Below, in pieces: positions 6,548-15,114 of a DNA stretch of 36,106 nt. A program made the translations under genes and the position numbers. The notes beneath the pieces were generated by a model. The model saw nothing but the letters and a program-made list of their open reading frames with translations, made no database searches and was not told the DNA's origin. Numbering within the stretch: position 1 is the first letter of the stretch; the number at the start of each line of letters is the position of its first letter. Origin of the DNA: Bryobacteraceae bacterium (lineage in GTDB: Bacteria; Acidobacteriota; Terriglobia; Bryobacterales; Bryobacteraceae); NCBI GenBank assembly GCA_014860455.1, contig JACZJQ010000335.1, positions 1 through 36,106 of the forward strand. Reading direction: 5' to 3'.

Positions 6548-7747
6548 ATGGGTTTACTTCCAGACGAGTTCTACCGGATCGGCAAACTCCCGCCTTACGT
6601 TTTTGCGGCGGTCAATGAGATGAAAGCGCGGCTGCGCTCGCAGCAGTATGACGTTGTCGATTTCGGCATGGGCAATCCCGACGGCGCCACCCCGCGCCCG
6701 ATTGTCAACAAGCTGGTCGAGGCCGCCCGCAATCCCAAGAACCACCGCTACTCGGTCTCCCGCGGCATCCCCAACCTGCGGCTCGAGATCACCCGCCGCT
6801 ACAGCCGCCAGTACGGCGTCGAGCTGGACCCGGAGACCGAGGCCATCGGCACCATCGGCTCAAAGGACGCATTGGCCCACCTGATGTTCGCCGTCATCGG
6901 CCCCGGCGACCTCGTAGTCACCCCCTCGCCCTGCTACCCCATCCACCAGTGGGGAGTCATCATGGCCGAGGGTGAGGCCGTCCCCATGCCCGTAGATAAC
7001 CCGCCCGAATACCTCAACCGCCTCGAGGACTTCTACCGCAAGTCGGCGAGGAAACCGGCCCTCATCCTCCTCAACTACCCCCACAATCCCACCACCGCTA
7101 CCGTCGATCTCGACTTCTTCAAGGAAATCGTCCGCCTCGCGTCGCACCACGGGACCATGGTCCTGCACGACTTCGCTTACGCCGACCTCGGCTTCGACGG
7201 CTACAAACCGCCCTCCATCCTCCAGGTGGACGGTGCAAAGGAAGTGGCCGTCGAGATCTTCTCGATGACCAAGAGCTACAACATGGCCGGCTGGCGCATG
7301 GGCTTCTGCCTCGGCAACGCCAAGATGATCAAGGCCCTGGCCCGAATTAAAAGCTATCTGGACTACGGCAACTTCCAGCCCATCCAGATCGCCTCCATCA
7401 TCGCCCTGCGCGAATGCGAGGAAGAGGTCCTCAAGATCCGACACATCTACGAGCGCCGCCGCGACGTCCTGGTCGAAGGCCTCAACGCCTCCGGCTGGCC
7501 GGTGGATAAGCCTCAAGCCACCATGTTCGTCTGGGCGCCCATTCCCGAGCACTGCCGCCATATGGGCTCGCTCGAATTCTCCAAGGCCATCCTCGAACAG
7601 GCCCTGGTCGCCGTCTCGCCTGGCGTAGGCTTTGGCCCGGCAGGCGACGGCCATGTCCGCTTCGCATTGATCGAGAATCACCACCGCACCCGGCAGGCCC
7701 TGCGCCGCATCAAGCAATTCCTGCGCGATGCCAGGCCGCGCGGCTGA
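6548..7747 (+). CDS. alaC: AlaC-type alanine/glutamate-pyruvate aminotransferase
   Basis: A 399-residue class I/II PLP aminotransferase that follows E. coli AlaC closely from end to end: RIGKLPPYVF near the N-terminus, DFGMGNPDGATP, YSVSRGIPNLR, TIGSKDALAHLM, NYPHNPTT, HDFAYADL, and the PLP lysine K242 in SMTKSYNMAGWR, then VRFALIEN at the C-terminus. Members transfer the amino group between alanine and 2-oxoglutarate in the cytoplasm. The LL-diaminopimelate aminotransferase group is a near relative and cannot be fully excluded. The start ATG at 6548 matches the family N-terminus, yet lies only 25 bp from the start of the divergent rhodanese, with no clear ribosome binding site. The GNAT gene follows 15 nt downstream. 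Confidence 0.9.
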   Translation: MGLLPDEFYRIGKLPPYVFAAVNEMKARLRSQQYDVVDFGMGNPDGATPRPIVNKLVEAARNPKNHRYSVSRGIPNLRLEITRRYSRQYGVELDPETEAIGTIGSKDALAHLMFAVIGPGDLVVTPSPCYPIHQWGVIMAEGEAVPMPVDNPPEYLNRLEDFYRKSARKPALILLNYPHNPTTATVDLDFFKEIVRLASHHGTMVLHDFAYADLGFDGYKPPSILQVDGAKEVAVEIFSMTKSYNMAGWRMGFCLGNAKMIKALARIKSYLDYGNFQPIQIASIIALRECEEEVLKIRHIYERRRDVLVEGLNASGWPVDKPQATMFVWAPIPEHCRHMGSLEFSKAILEQALVAVSPGVGFGPAGDGHVRFALIENHHRTRQALRRIKQFLRDARPRG

Positions 7748-7762
7748 TATCATCTCAAGGAT

Positions 7763-8764
7763 ATGGCGGTCACGGCCCCCATCGGCGCCCGTCGCCTTGT
7801 CGATCTTCGCAAGGTCTCGCCGGGTGCCATCCAGCCACTGCTCGAAGAAGAGATCGATCAGTGGAATCGGATTCTCCACTGGGACTTCCGGCCTTCGGCG
7901 GCCATGCTTACCCGTTATATCGGCTACCGCGCCCTTGACGGCCTCGCCCTCTGCGAAGGCTCCGAGATCGCCGGCTACTGCTATTGGGTCTGCGAAGGCC
8001 GCAAGGCTCTGCTCGGCGACCTCTTCGTCCGCCAGCCTTGGCGCGGCATGGCCGCGGAAAACTCGCTCCTGCGCGGCGCGCTCGATACCCTCGCCGGCTG
8101 GCCCGACATGACCGCACAGCCTGGCCTGCCCGCCGCGGGCTGGATCCGCCGCATCGAGGCCCAGTTGATGATGCTCTCAATCCACGGCCCCCAGGTTCTG
8201 CCCCAGGGTCCGTTGCCTCGGACCTTCCGCCGCTTCTTCATGATTGGCAGCCTGCACTCAGCCGTCCGGCTCCGCCCCGTCTCTCCCCCGCCCGGATACC
8301 GCTTCGACTCCTGGCTGCCCTCAATGATCGGCGACCTCGCCCTTCTCGTCGAACGCTGCTATCAGGGCCACATCGATAGCGAAATCAACGACCAGTACCG
8401 CACCACTGAAGGCGCCAGGCGCTTCCTGGAAAACCTCACCAACTACCCCGGCTGCGGAGCCCTCCAGCCTGCCGCCAGTTGGATCCTGCTCGATGCCGCC
8501 GGCACACCTCAGGGTCTGGTTCTCTGCACATCGGTCTCCGGTTCAACCGGCCACGTCGCCCAGATCTGCACCGCCCCCCATCTTCGAGGCTCCGGCGTAG
8601 GCTACGAACTGATGCGCCGGGCCATGCTCGGTCTGCTCGCCCAGGGCTCGGTCGAGGCCTCGCTCACCGTCACCGCCGCCAATGCGCGCGCGCTTTCCAT
8701 GTACCGCCGGCTCGGCTTCGCCACCACCCACGAATTCGACGCCCTGGTCTGGTCAACAAGCTAG
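7763..8764 (+). CDS. GNAT-family N-acetyltransferase
   Basis: A 333-residue protein whose C-terminal half is a clear GNAT domain: HVAQICTAPHLRGSGVGYEL carries the acetyl-CoA pyrophosphate loop (RGSGVG), followed by LTVTAANARALSMYRRLGF, the usual final strand and helix. The N-terminal half (residues ~20-150), with IAGYCYWVCEGRKALLGDLFVR and QPWRG, looks like a second, degenerate GNAT domain, so this is probably a tandem-GNAT protein. The acceptor is unknown; small molecule, peptide or protein N-termini are all possible. It starts 15 nt after alaC with AAGGAT just upstream of the ATG, so the two are likely co-transcribed. It converges with the tadC gene 6 nt away. Confidence 0.82.
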   Translation: MAVTAPIGARRLVDLRKVSPGAIQPLLEEEIDQWNRILHWDFRPSAAMLTRYIGYRALDGLALCEGSEIAGYCYWVCEGRKALLGDLFVRQPWRGMAAENSLLRGALDTLAGWPDMTAQPGLPAAGWIRRIEAQLMMLSIHGPQVLPQGPLPRTFRRFFMIGSLHSAVRLRPVSPPPGYRFDSWLPSMIGDLALLVERCYQGHIDSEINDQYRTTEGARRFLENLTNYPGCGALQPAASWILLDAAGTPQGLVLCTSVSGSTGHVAQICTAPHLRGSGVGYELMRRAMLGLLAQGSVEASLTVTAANARALSMYRRLGFATTHEFDALVWSTS

Positions 8765-8770
8765 GCGGCC

Positions 8771-9685
8771 TTACATGCTATCGATCATGGGTTTCAGTTG
8801 ATGGACCAGTTGCAGAACCGCCGGCCCCAACGTCACCACGAACACCGACGGCATGATCAGAAAAAACACCGGGAATACCAGCTTCACGCCCAACTTCCTC
8901 GCAGCTTCCTGTGCCGTCTGCCGGCGGCGCGTGCGCAGGTACCGGGCATGAGTGCGCAACGTCGGCCCCAGGCTTGATCCGAACCTTTCGGTGTCCAGCA
9001 GGATGCGCGTCAGTTTGCGAAGTTCCTCCGATTCGGTCCGCGTCCCAAGATCCATCAGGACATCGTGCTTATTCCGTCCGGCGCGCAACTCCAGCATCGA
9101 CTGCTGAAACTCCGAACTCAGTTCCGGGAATAGCCCCTTCAGTTGCCTCGATGTGTCCGAAATCGCGGCGTCCAGAGGCTGGCCGGCTTCAATGCCCAGC
9201 ACCATCAGATCCAGCGCCGCCGGCAGCGCCTCATCTACTCTTTCCCTGCGCTTGGTGACCAGGCCCCCCAGGATCCGGTCAGGCAGCATGAAGCAAAACC
9301 CCGCGCCGCATACCGCCGCCAGCACCGCCGTATCCAGGCTCTCCCTCGACAGCAGTCCCGCCCAGCCGCAGACGATAGCCCCGAAAATCGCCGACGCCGT
9401 CTGTGTCCCCTGGAAAGTCCACAGCGCCAGTTCCCCTCTGTAGCCCGCCGCCGACAGCTTTTCTCTCATGTTCCGCGATTTCTTCTTCGGCTGCGGCCCC
9501 AACTGCGCGATGAACATCATCGATTGCCGCAACCCATCCTTCAGCCCGCCCTCGCCCTTCGAGGCCGGATCTTCCGGGATCTCAATCGGCCGCGCCAGCG
9601 TCCGCCAGCGGAACGCCAGCAGCACCGCCCCCACCGAGGCCATCACGAAAAGGAAGAAACATACGGTCAGCGTGGCTTCTGTCAT
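8771..9685 (-). CDS. tadC: TadC-like type II/IV secretion F-family membrane protein
   Basis: A 304-residue inner-membrane protein of the T2SF/TadC family. It has an N-terminal membrane segment, paired hydrophobic stretches at about residues 90-135, the helical T2SF core (ALDLMVLGIEAGQPLDAAISDTS quoted in part, near residues 150-172; RFGSSLGPTLRTHARYLRTR) and a C-terminal hydrophobic segment (LVFPVFFLIMPSVFVV). In Tad/Flp systems TadB and TadC form the membrane platform of the pilus motor. It begins 11 nt after tadB, in the usual tadB-tadC order. Confidence 0.87.
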   Translation of the reverse strand: MTEATLTVCFFLFVMASVGAVLLAFRWRTLARPIEIPEDPASKGEGGLKDGLRQSMMFIAQLGPQPKKKSRNMREKLSAAGYRGELALWTFQGTQTASAIFGAIVCGWAGLLSRESLDTAVLAAVCGAGFCFMLPDRILGGLVTKRRERVDEALPAALDLMVLGIEAGQPLDAAISDTSRQLKGLFPELSSEFQQSMLELRAGRNKHDVLMDLGTRTESEELRKLTRILLDTERFGSSLGPTLRTHARYLRTRRRQTAQEAARKLGVKLVFPVFFLIMPSVFVVTLGPAVLQLVHQLKPMIDSM

Positions 9686-9696
9686 TGTCTCCTCCC

Positions 9697-10659
9697 CTAC
9701 ATGCGGATCCTGGACATCTTCTTGATAACCACGTGCGCCGCGATATTGGCCACGATGGCGGCCATCACCAGCGCGCGCCCGACAGGCTGCTGGAACAGAT
9801 TGGCCATGTACTCGGGATTAACCACGAACATCACCACGCTGATGCCTACCGGCAACGCTGTCAGCACGCCCCCGGTCATCCTGCCATGCGCCGTAATCGA
9901 ACGGATCTCGCCTTCCAGCGCGCTACCCTCGCGCATGGTCTCCGCCATCCGCGTCAGCACGTCGTTCAATTTGCCCCCAACCCGGTTCTGCAGCTTAACC
10001 GCCGCGGCGAACATCCTCACCTCGGTCACCGGAATCCGGTCGGCCAGCGCGTCCAGCGAATCCTCCCAACTGGTGCCCAACTTCCACTGGTCACGCGTCC
10101 GTCTCATCTCGGTGGCGAGCGGCTCGGGCTGTTCCATCGCCAGCAGTTCCATGGCCGACGCCAACGGATAGCCCGCCTTCATCGCCCGCGCCAGCGAATC
10201 CAGCGCCTCGGGAAACTGCGCCGAGAACCGCGTCAGCCTTCGCGCATGCTTGAACCTCATATACCCATATGGCAGATAGCCCGTCCCCAGCGCCGCCGCC
10301 AGTGTCATCACGCCGGGTATCCACTCCACCGACCCAAGCACGCTCGCCGTCAGCATCGCCAGCATCATCATCATCAGCACCATCCGCCCGACAGTCCAAT
10401 TCATGTCGGCCTCGGCGATCTGGCGCTTCAGCGTGTCGACATGGATGATCCGCTCCAGCAGAATCCTCCAAACGCGGATCGTGCTGACCGATTCGGCCTC
10501 TTCCTTGAGCAGCGTCAACTGGCCGTCGGTAGACTCCTCAACCTCCGCGCCCATGATCCTGGCCCGCGCCTGCACAGCCGCATGGGCGAACACCACCGCC
10601 GCCGTCGCTGCCAGCATCGCTGTCAGGAACATGGCGGCGAAAATCATGAAGGAGTACAT
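9697..10659 (-). CDS. tadB: TadB-like Flp pilus platform protein
   Basis: A 320-residue membrane protein with an N-terminal hydrophobic segment, a central pair (GRMVLMMMMLAMLTASVLG and a following stretch), and the T2SF helical core: FPEALDSLARAMKAGYPLASAMELLA, given here by position ~165-190, then GTSWEDSLDALADRIP and KLQNRVGGKLNDVLTRMAETMREGSALEGEI in part. Two hydrophobic helices close the C-terminus. It works with TadC as the inner-membrane platform for Flp pilus assembly. It lies 20 nt after cpaB on the same strand. The ATPase TadA and secretin CpaC, usually between cpaB and tadB, are absent from this cluster. Confidence 0.88.
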   Translation of the reverse strand: MYSFMIFAAMFLTAMLAATAAVVFAHAAVQARARIMGAEVEESTDGQLTLLKEEAESVSTIRVWRILLERIIHVDTLKRQIAEADMNWTVGRMVLMMMMLAMLTASVLGSVEWIPGVMTLAAALGTGYLPYGYMRFKHARRLTRFSAQFPEALDSLARAMKAGYPLASAMELLAMEQPEPLATEMRRTRDQWKLGTSWEDSLDALADRIPVTEVRMFAAAVKLQNRVGGKLNDVLTRMAETMREGSALEGEIRSITAHGRMTGGVLTALPVGISVVMFVVNPEYMANLFQQPVGRALVMAAIVANIAAHVVIKKMSRIRM

Positions 10660-10679
10660 GGCTTACCTGTTCCCCGCCC

Positions 10680-11390
10680 CTAACGCACTGCCACCAGATC
10701 GCCCTGCGCCGGCCTTTCGGCGCGGGCGCCGGTCAGCGCCGCCGACTCCAGCACCTTCGGCCCGCCCGTGGCATTGTCGAACGGGTTCCTCAACACAATC
10801 CGGATGCTCATCGCCGCATCGGCCAGGCTCAACCGGTCCGCCTCTTCCGGCTTCACCAGCAGCGTCACGTCCGCCCGGTTCGCGCTTACCGACAGCACTT
10901 CGACGTTCTCCATCATCCGCCGCAACTTGATTGTCCCCGTGCTACGGTCCAGCACCTGCACGTCGATCCTCCCCCCTGCCGCCAGCATCGAAACCACCCC
11001 GCCCGAAGCCGCCGGATGAATCGTCACCGCCCTCATGCCCGACGGAATCGCCATCGCCGGACCGCCCGTCTCGCCCCTGCGCGTCATCATCGATACCGAT
11101 AACGGCTGCCCCGGCCCGGTAGGTTCGAGCAGCGTCAGCCCCAGTGCCGCCTCAATGCTCCTCACCGGTTCCTTCGGCATATTGGCGGGCTCCACCGCCG
11201 CGCGCTCCAGATCCTCCGCCGTGATCTGTACGCCGCGGTTCAGAGACCGTTTGGCAACCACGGCCGACCTCGCCTCCACCGTCTCTCCTCCCCCGCGCAG
11301 CCTGGGAATCAGCAATCCATAGAAGAAGCCTGTCGCCACCAGCGCCGCCACGAAGGCCACACCCAGCAAAGGCATCAGATTCCGTTTCAT
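10680..11390 (-). CDS. cpaB: CpaB/RcpC Flp pilus assembly protein
   Basis: A 236-residue protein with one N-terminal membrane helix (LLGVAFVAALVATGFFYGL), a SAF domain at about residues 40-105 (VVAKRSLNRGVQITAEDLE; EAALGLTLLEPTGPGQPL) and the RcpC/CpaB domain at ~115-210 (MRAVTIHPAAS, GGRIDVQVL, VTLLVKPEEADRLSLA, IRIVLRNPFD). CpaB is a periplasmic partner of the CpaC secretin in Tad systems. It is the first gene of the cpaB-tadB-tadC run. The 152-bp gap to the divergent rhomboid gene must hold its promoter; no clear boxes were recognised. Confidence 0.87.
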   Translation of the reverse strand: MKRNLMPLLGVAFVAALVATGFFYGLLIPRLRGGGETVEARSAVVAKRSLNRGVQITAEDLERAAVEPANMPKEPVRSIEAALGLTLLEPTGPGQPLSVSMMTRRGETGGPAMAIPSGMRAVTIHPAASGGVVSMLAAGGRIDVQVLDRSTGTIKLRRMMENVEVLSVSANRADVTLLVKPEEADRLSLADAAMSIRIVLRNPFDNATGGPKVLESAALTGARAERPAQGDLVAVR

Positions 11391-11542
11391 CGTCAGATTC
11401 CCTCCTCATCGCCCCGGCTCACCCGCCGGGAACTTCAGCGACGGCCCCGGGCCGCACAGCGGCCGCCGGAGTCATCCGCACTCTTCCATCGGATGAAGTC
11501 CTGAAGACCTTTACCCGGCCAGCCCTCTACAATGGTTGGTTA

Positions 11543-12391
11543 GTGGATACCCGTCGAATGTGCCCGCACTGCCGGGCCTTTATCACCGTCAAGGACAAAA
11601 TCTGTCCTTATTGCGACACCGAGGTCGGCCCCCGCGCCATCGATCGCCGCGATCCCGGCGCCATCTTCGCCGGCATGATTCCATCGGCCCGCTTCGTCAC
11701 CTTCACAATCCTTACCCTCAACGCCGGCCTGTTCCTCATCACCGTCCTGGCCAGCATGAAGGCCGGCAACGGCGGGGCGCTGATGGGCCTCGACATCACA
11801 ACCCTCACCAAGTTCGGCGCCGCCCGCCCCGACGCCGTCTTCCTCTATGACCAATGGTGGCGCCTCATCACCGCCGGATTCCTGCACGGCGGACTCATGC
11901 ACATCGCCTTCAACACCTGGGCCTTGATGGATGTCGGCGCCCATGCCGAGGAGATCTACGGCCAGCGCCGCATGGTCGTCATCTACATCCTGTCCACCAT
12001 CGGCGGCTTCCTGGCCTCCTGCGTCTGGACCCGCTCGGTCTCCATCGGCGCCTCGGCCGGATTGTTCGGACTCATTGGCGCCATGATCGCCTTCAGCGTC
12101 ACCCACAAAGGCAGTATGGAAGCCGCCATGGTCCGCGCCTTCTACGTCCGCTGGGCCATCTACGGCCTGCTCATGGGCCTGCTCCCGTTCTTCCGCATCG
12201 ACAACGCCGCCCACATCGGAGGCCTCGCCTCCGGCTTCGTCATCGCCTACATCACCGGCACACCGCGCCTCATCGAAACCTGGCAGGAGAAGCTCTGGCA
12301 GGCCGCCGCCGCACTCTCGCTTGCCCTCGCCGGCTTCAGTTTCTTCAAGATGATCACCTATATGCTCAGCGTCTCGCCACCCGCCGGCTGA
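11543..12391 (+). CDS. zinc-ribbon rhomboid intramembrane serine protease
   Basis: A 282-residue protein. Residues 7-24 hold a CPHC-x10-CPYC zinc ribbon (C7, C10, C21, C24), followed by a rhomboid domain with about six membrane helices. Catalytic features are visible: HIAFN in an early helix, the nucleophile S171 in GASAG, and H214 in AAHIGG, forming the Ser-His dyad. Rhomboids cut membrane proteins within or near their transmembrane segments; the substrate is unknown. The start is GTG 11543. ATG 11558 would also keep the zinc ribbon. The N-terminal ribbon is a frequent addition in Acidobacteriota-like rhomboids, but that is recollection, not tested here. Confidence 0.9.
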   Translation: MDTRRMCPHCRAFITVKDKICPYCDTEVGPRAIDRRDPGAIFAGMIPSARFVTFTILTLNAGLFLITVLASMKAGNGGALMGLDITTLTKFGAARPDAVFLYDQWWRLITAGFLHGGLMHIAFNTWALMDVGAHAEEIYGQRRMVVIYILSTIGGFLASCVWTRSVSIGASAGLFGLIGAMIAFSVTHKGSMEAAMVRAFYVRWAIYGLLMGLLPFFRIDNAAHIGGLASGFVIAYITGTPRLIETWQEKLWQAAAALSLALAGFSFFKMITYMLSVSPPAG

Positions 12392-12413
12392 GTCCTCCTG
12401 TCCGCAACCTACT

Positions 12414-12430
12414 GAAGATACTGGATCTTC
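12414..12430 (+). terminator. weak hairpin after the rhomboid gene
   Basis: GAAGAT-ACTGG-ATCTTC, a 6-bp stem 22 nt after the stop. It lacks a T-tract, so termination is doubtful. Confidence 0.28.
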
Positions 12431-12473
12431 TGGGTCCGGATTTAAGTCGCTGAAAATGCGTGGCCCTAGACGC

Positions 12474-12503
12474 TTGACCTACTGAATCTTTCCCTGCTAC
12501 AGT
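12474..12503 (+). promoter_or_regulatory. putative isc operon promoter
   Basis: TTGACC (12474-12479) and TACAGT (12498-12503) are 18 nt apart, a good sigma-70-like match, 35 nt upstream of the iscR start. The adjacent inverted repeat fits an IscR-type control site at the transcription start. Confidence 0.55.
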
Positions 12504-12507
12504 TACA

Positions 12508-12530
12508 TCTAGGACAGAAAGAGTCCGAGA
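12508..12530. promoter_or_regulatory. putative Rrf2/IscR operator
   Basis: TCTAGGAC and GTCCGAGA flank 7 nt; seven of eight positions are complementary. The site lies just past the -10 and before the iscR start, a position suited to autorepression. Assignment to this IscR is inference. Confidence 0.5.
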
Positions 12531-12537
12531 TACGACA

Positions 12538-13005
12538 ATGCTCAAGCTGACCAAAAAAGCCGACTACGGATTGATCAGCCTGAAGCACCTGGCCCTGCTC
12601 GAAATCGGGAAGACGGCTTCGGCCAAAGAGATCGCCGAAGCCTACCGCATTCCTGCTCCCATCCTGGCCAAGGTGCTCCAGCAACTGGTCCGCCACGGCT
12701 TTCTGGTCTCCGAGCAGGGCACCAACGGCGGCTACCGCCTGTCGAAGGACCCCTCTATGATGACCACGCTCGAGGTAATCCGCGCCATCGACGGGCCCAT
12801 CATTTTGACCAACTGTTTCACTGAACACGGCGAATGCGGACTCGCGTCCAAATGCTCGGTCCGCGAACCGCTCCGCAAAGTCCACGAAGGAATCCTGAAG
12901 CTGCTCGACAGCATCACCATTCATGACCTCTCCGACGACACTGACCAGGAACTGCGCGTCCCTGGACCGGGCCCTCTGAAGAGCTTCACGGTGCTGCACA
13001 GCTAA
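12538..13005 (+). CDS. iscR: IscR-like Rrf2 transcriptional regulator
   Basis: A 155-residue Rrf2-family regulator: an N-terminal winged helix-turn-helix (KKADYGLISLKHLAL, ASAKEIAEAYRIPAPILAKVLQ, GTNGGYRLS in the wing), a dimer helix, and three cysteines C93, C100 and C106 that can hold a [2Fe-2S] cluster. The spacing is C-x6-C-x5-C, one residue longer than E. coli IscR (C-x5-C-x5-C). It opens the isc operon, so it probably senses Fe-S status and represses its own transcription through the repeat at 12508-12530. The iscS start lies within a few codons. Confidence 0.9.
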   Translation: MLKLTKKADYGLISLKHLALLEIGKTASAKEIAEAYRIPAPILAKVLQQLVRHGFLVSEQGTNGGYRLSKDPSMMTTLEVIRAIDGPIILTNCFTEHGECGLASKCSVREPLRKVHEGILKLLDSITIHDLSDDTDQELRVPGPGPLKSFTVLHS

Positions 13006-13032
13006 GCAATGGCGAGAGGCGACGAAAATATC

Positions 13033-14250
13033 ATGTTGAAATTCCCGATCTACCTGGACAACCACGCGACCACGCCCATGGACCCGCGCGTCTTCGAGGC
13101 CATGAAGCCTTACTTCATCGATCTGTTCGGCAACGCCGCAAGCCGCAACCACAGCTTCGGCTGGGTAGCCGAAGAGGCGGTCGAGAAGGCCCGCAAACAG
13201 ATCGCCTCGCTCATCGGCGCAACGGCCAAGGAGATCGTCTTCACTTCAGGCGCCACGGAGTCCAACAACCTCGCCATCAAGGGCGTCGCCGAAATGTACT
13301 CGCAGCGCGGCAACCATATCATCACCGCCGCCACCGAACACAAAGCCGTCCTGGACACCTGCAAGCGCCTCGAAAAGCACGGCTGCCGCGTCACCTACCT
13401 GCCGGTCCGCCCCGACGGCCTCGTCGATCTCGACCAGCTCCGCGACGCCATCACGGATAAGACCGTCCTTGTCTCCATCATGTACGGCAACAACGAAATC
13501 GGCACCGTCCAGCCGATGCGCGAAATCGGCGCCATCTGCAAGGAGCGCGGCGTTCTCCTCCATTCAGACGCCACCCAGGCCGTCGGCAAGATCCCGGTCT
13601 CGGTGATCGACGACAACATCGACCTGATGAGCTTCTCCGGCCACAAAATGTACGGCCCCAAGGGTGTCGGCGGCCTCTATGTCCGGCGCCGCAACCCGCG
13701 CGTCCAGATCACCGCCCAGATGGACGGCGGCGGCCACGAACGCGGCATGCGTTCAGGCACGCTCAACGTCCCCGGCATCGCCGGACTCGGCGCAGCCGCC
13801 GAACTCTGCCAGCAGCTCATGCCCCAGGAAATGGCCGAACACGCCGCCATGCGCGACCGCCTCAAGGACCGCCTCATGGCCGAGCTCGACGAAACCTACA
13901 TCAACGGCAGCGTGCAGCACCGCCTGCCGCACAACCTCAACATCAGCTTTGCCTACGTCGAAGGCGAAAGCCTGCTGATGGGCATCAACGACATCGCCGT
14001 CAGCTCCGGCTCGGCTTGCACCTCGGCCACCCTCGAGCCCAGCTACGTCCTCAAGGCACTGGGCGCCGGCGACGATCTGGCCCATTCGTCTATTCGCTTC
14101 GGCATCGGCCGATTCAACACCAACGAAGAGATCGATTACACCGCTCAGAAGGTGATCGACGTCGTTAAAAAACTGCGCGAGCTGTCGCCCCTCTACGAAA
14201 TGGTGAAAGAGGGCATCGACCTCACCAAGGTCGAGTGGGCGGCGCACTAG
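13033..14250 (+). CDS. iscS: cysteine desulfurase IscS
   Basis: PLP enzyme that takes sulfur from cysteine and passes it as persulfide to IscU. From ATG 13033 it is 405 residues, and it matches E. coli IscS almost throughout: [51 protein letters not shown]205 in [12 protein letters not shown] (PLP lysine), [10 protein letters not shown], and the catalytic C329 in [11 protein letters not shown]. An earlier ATG at 13009 would add eight residues absent from relatives. It is the second gene of the isc operon. If the UGA in the rhodanese is Sec, a desulfurase of this kind may also supply selenium, but that is speculation. Confidence 0.95.
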   Translation: MLKFPIYLDNHATTPMDPRVFEAMKPYFIDLFGNAASRNHSFGWVAEEAVEKARKQIASLIGATAKEIVFTSGATESNNLAIKGVAEMYSQRGNHIITAATEHKAVLDTCKRLEKHGCRVTYLPVRPDGLVDLDQLRDAITDKTVLVSIMYGNNEIGTVQPMREIGAICKERGVLLHSDATQAVGKIPVSVIDDNIDLMSFSGHKMYGPKGVGGLYVRRRNPRVQITAQMDGGGHERGMRSGTLNVPGIAGLGAAAELCQQLMPQEMAEHAAMRDRLKDRLMAELDETYINGSVQHRLPHNLNISFAYVEGESLLMGINDIAVSSGSACTSATLEPSYVLKALGAGDDLAHSSIRFGIGRFNTNEEIDYTAQKVIDVVKKLRELSPLYEMVKEGIDLTKVEWAAH

Positions 14251-14308
14251 GCGCGACGATTTTTGTATCAGCAGTACGAGATTCGAATCAGAAGGGGATT
14301 GGACACAA

Positions 14309-14719
14309 ATGGCATACTCCGATAAGGTTCTGGACCACTACAACAACCCGCGCAACGTGGGCAGCTTCGACAAGAAAGACCCTGGCATCGGCACCGGCCT
14401 GGTTGGCGCGCCCGAATGCGGCGACGTCATGAAGCTCCAGATCAAGGTCAACTCCGACACCGGCGTCATCGAGGACGCTAAATTCAAGACTTTCGGCTGC
14501 GGCTCGGCCATCGCCAGCTCGTCGCTCGCAACCGAGATGCTCAAGGGCAAGACCATCGACCAGGCGCTCGACATCAAGAACACCGAGATCGTCAACGAAC
14601 TCGCCCTGCCGCCGGTCAAGATTCACTGCTCGGTGCTGGCCGAGGACGCCATCAAGGCCGCCATCAGCGACTACAAGGCCAAAAACGGCGCGCCCGCTCC
14701 GGCTGCCGCGAAGGCTTAA
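14309..14719 (+). CDS. iscU: Fe-S scaffold IscU
   Basis: A 136-residue scaffold on which new [2Fe-2S] clusters form. The ligands are all present: C37 and D39 in APECGD, C64 in TFGCGSA, and H106-C107 in KIHC. The LPPVK sequence (100-104), the recognition site of the HscA chaperone, directly precedes them, matching the hscBA genes downstream. The C-terminus ends in an Ala/Pro-rich tail absent from E. coli IscU. GAAGGGGA lies about 11 nt before the ATG and is a strong ribosome binding site. Confidence 0.95.
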   Translation: MAYSDKVLDHYNNPRNVGSFDKKDPGIGTGLVGAPECGDVMKLQIKVNSDTGVIEDAKFKTFGCGSAIASSSLATEMLKGKTIDQALDIKNTEIVNELALPPVKIHCSVLAEDAIKAAISDYKAKNGAPAPAAAKA

Positions 14720-14773
14720 GATTGAAGGGGGCGGGTCCATCCGCGCCTGCCCCGCCAGGAGTCGTCAGAGCCC

Positions 14774-15100
14774 ATGCCATCGATTAACGTCACCGACAAA
14801 GCCGTCGAGAAGATCCGCACCGCGTTCGCCAAACAGGGCGTCTCAGGCGGGTTGCGTCTCGGAGTGCTCGGCGGCGGCTGCTCGGGCCTGAGCTATCAGT
14901 TCAAGTTCGACACCCGGCCGCGCCCGACCGACCATATCTTCGAATTCAGCGGCGTCCAGGTCTATGTCGATCCCAAGTCGATGGTCTTCCTCGACGGCAT
15001 GACGCTGGACTACAAGGAGTCGATCATGCAGTCCGGCTTCGCCTTCGAAAACCCTCACGCCACCAAGAGCTGCGGCTGCGGCACCTCGTTCTCGGCCTGA
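14774..15100 (+). CDS. iscA: A-type Fe-S carrier IscA
   Basis: A 108-residue HesB/IscA/ErpA-family protein that carries Fe-S clusters or iron to apo-proteins. The three invariant cysteines are C36 in GGGCSGLSY, and C100 and C102 in SCGCG. The position between iscU and hscB supports IscA rather than ErpA. It lies 54 nt after iscU and 14 nt before hscB in the operon. Confidence 0.92.
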   Translation: MPSINVTDKAVEKIRTAFAKQGVSGGLRLGVLGGGCSGLSYQFKFDTRPRPTDHIFEFSGVQVYVDPKSMVFLDGMTLDYKESIMQSGFAFENPHATKSCGCGTSFSA

Positions 15101-15114
15101 GAGGAGGCGCGCCC

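Noticed and set aside
10362-10382. ATC/CAT trinucleotide run
   Set aside because: It encodes the four-methionine stretch in a TadB membrane helix, which explains it.
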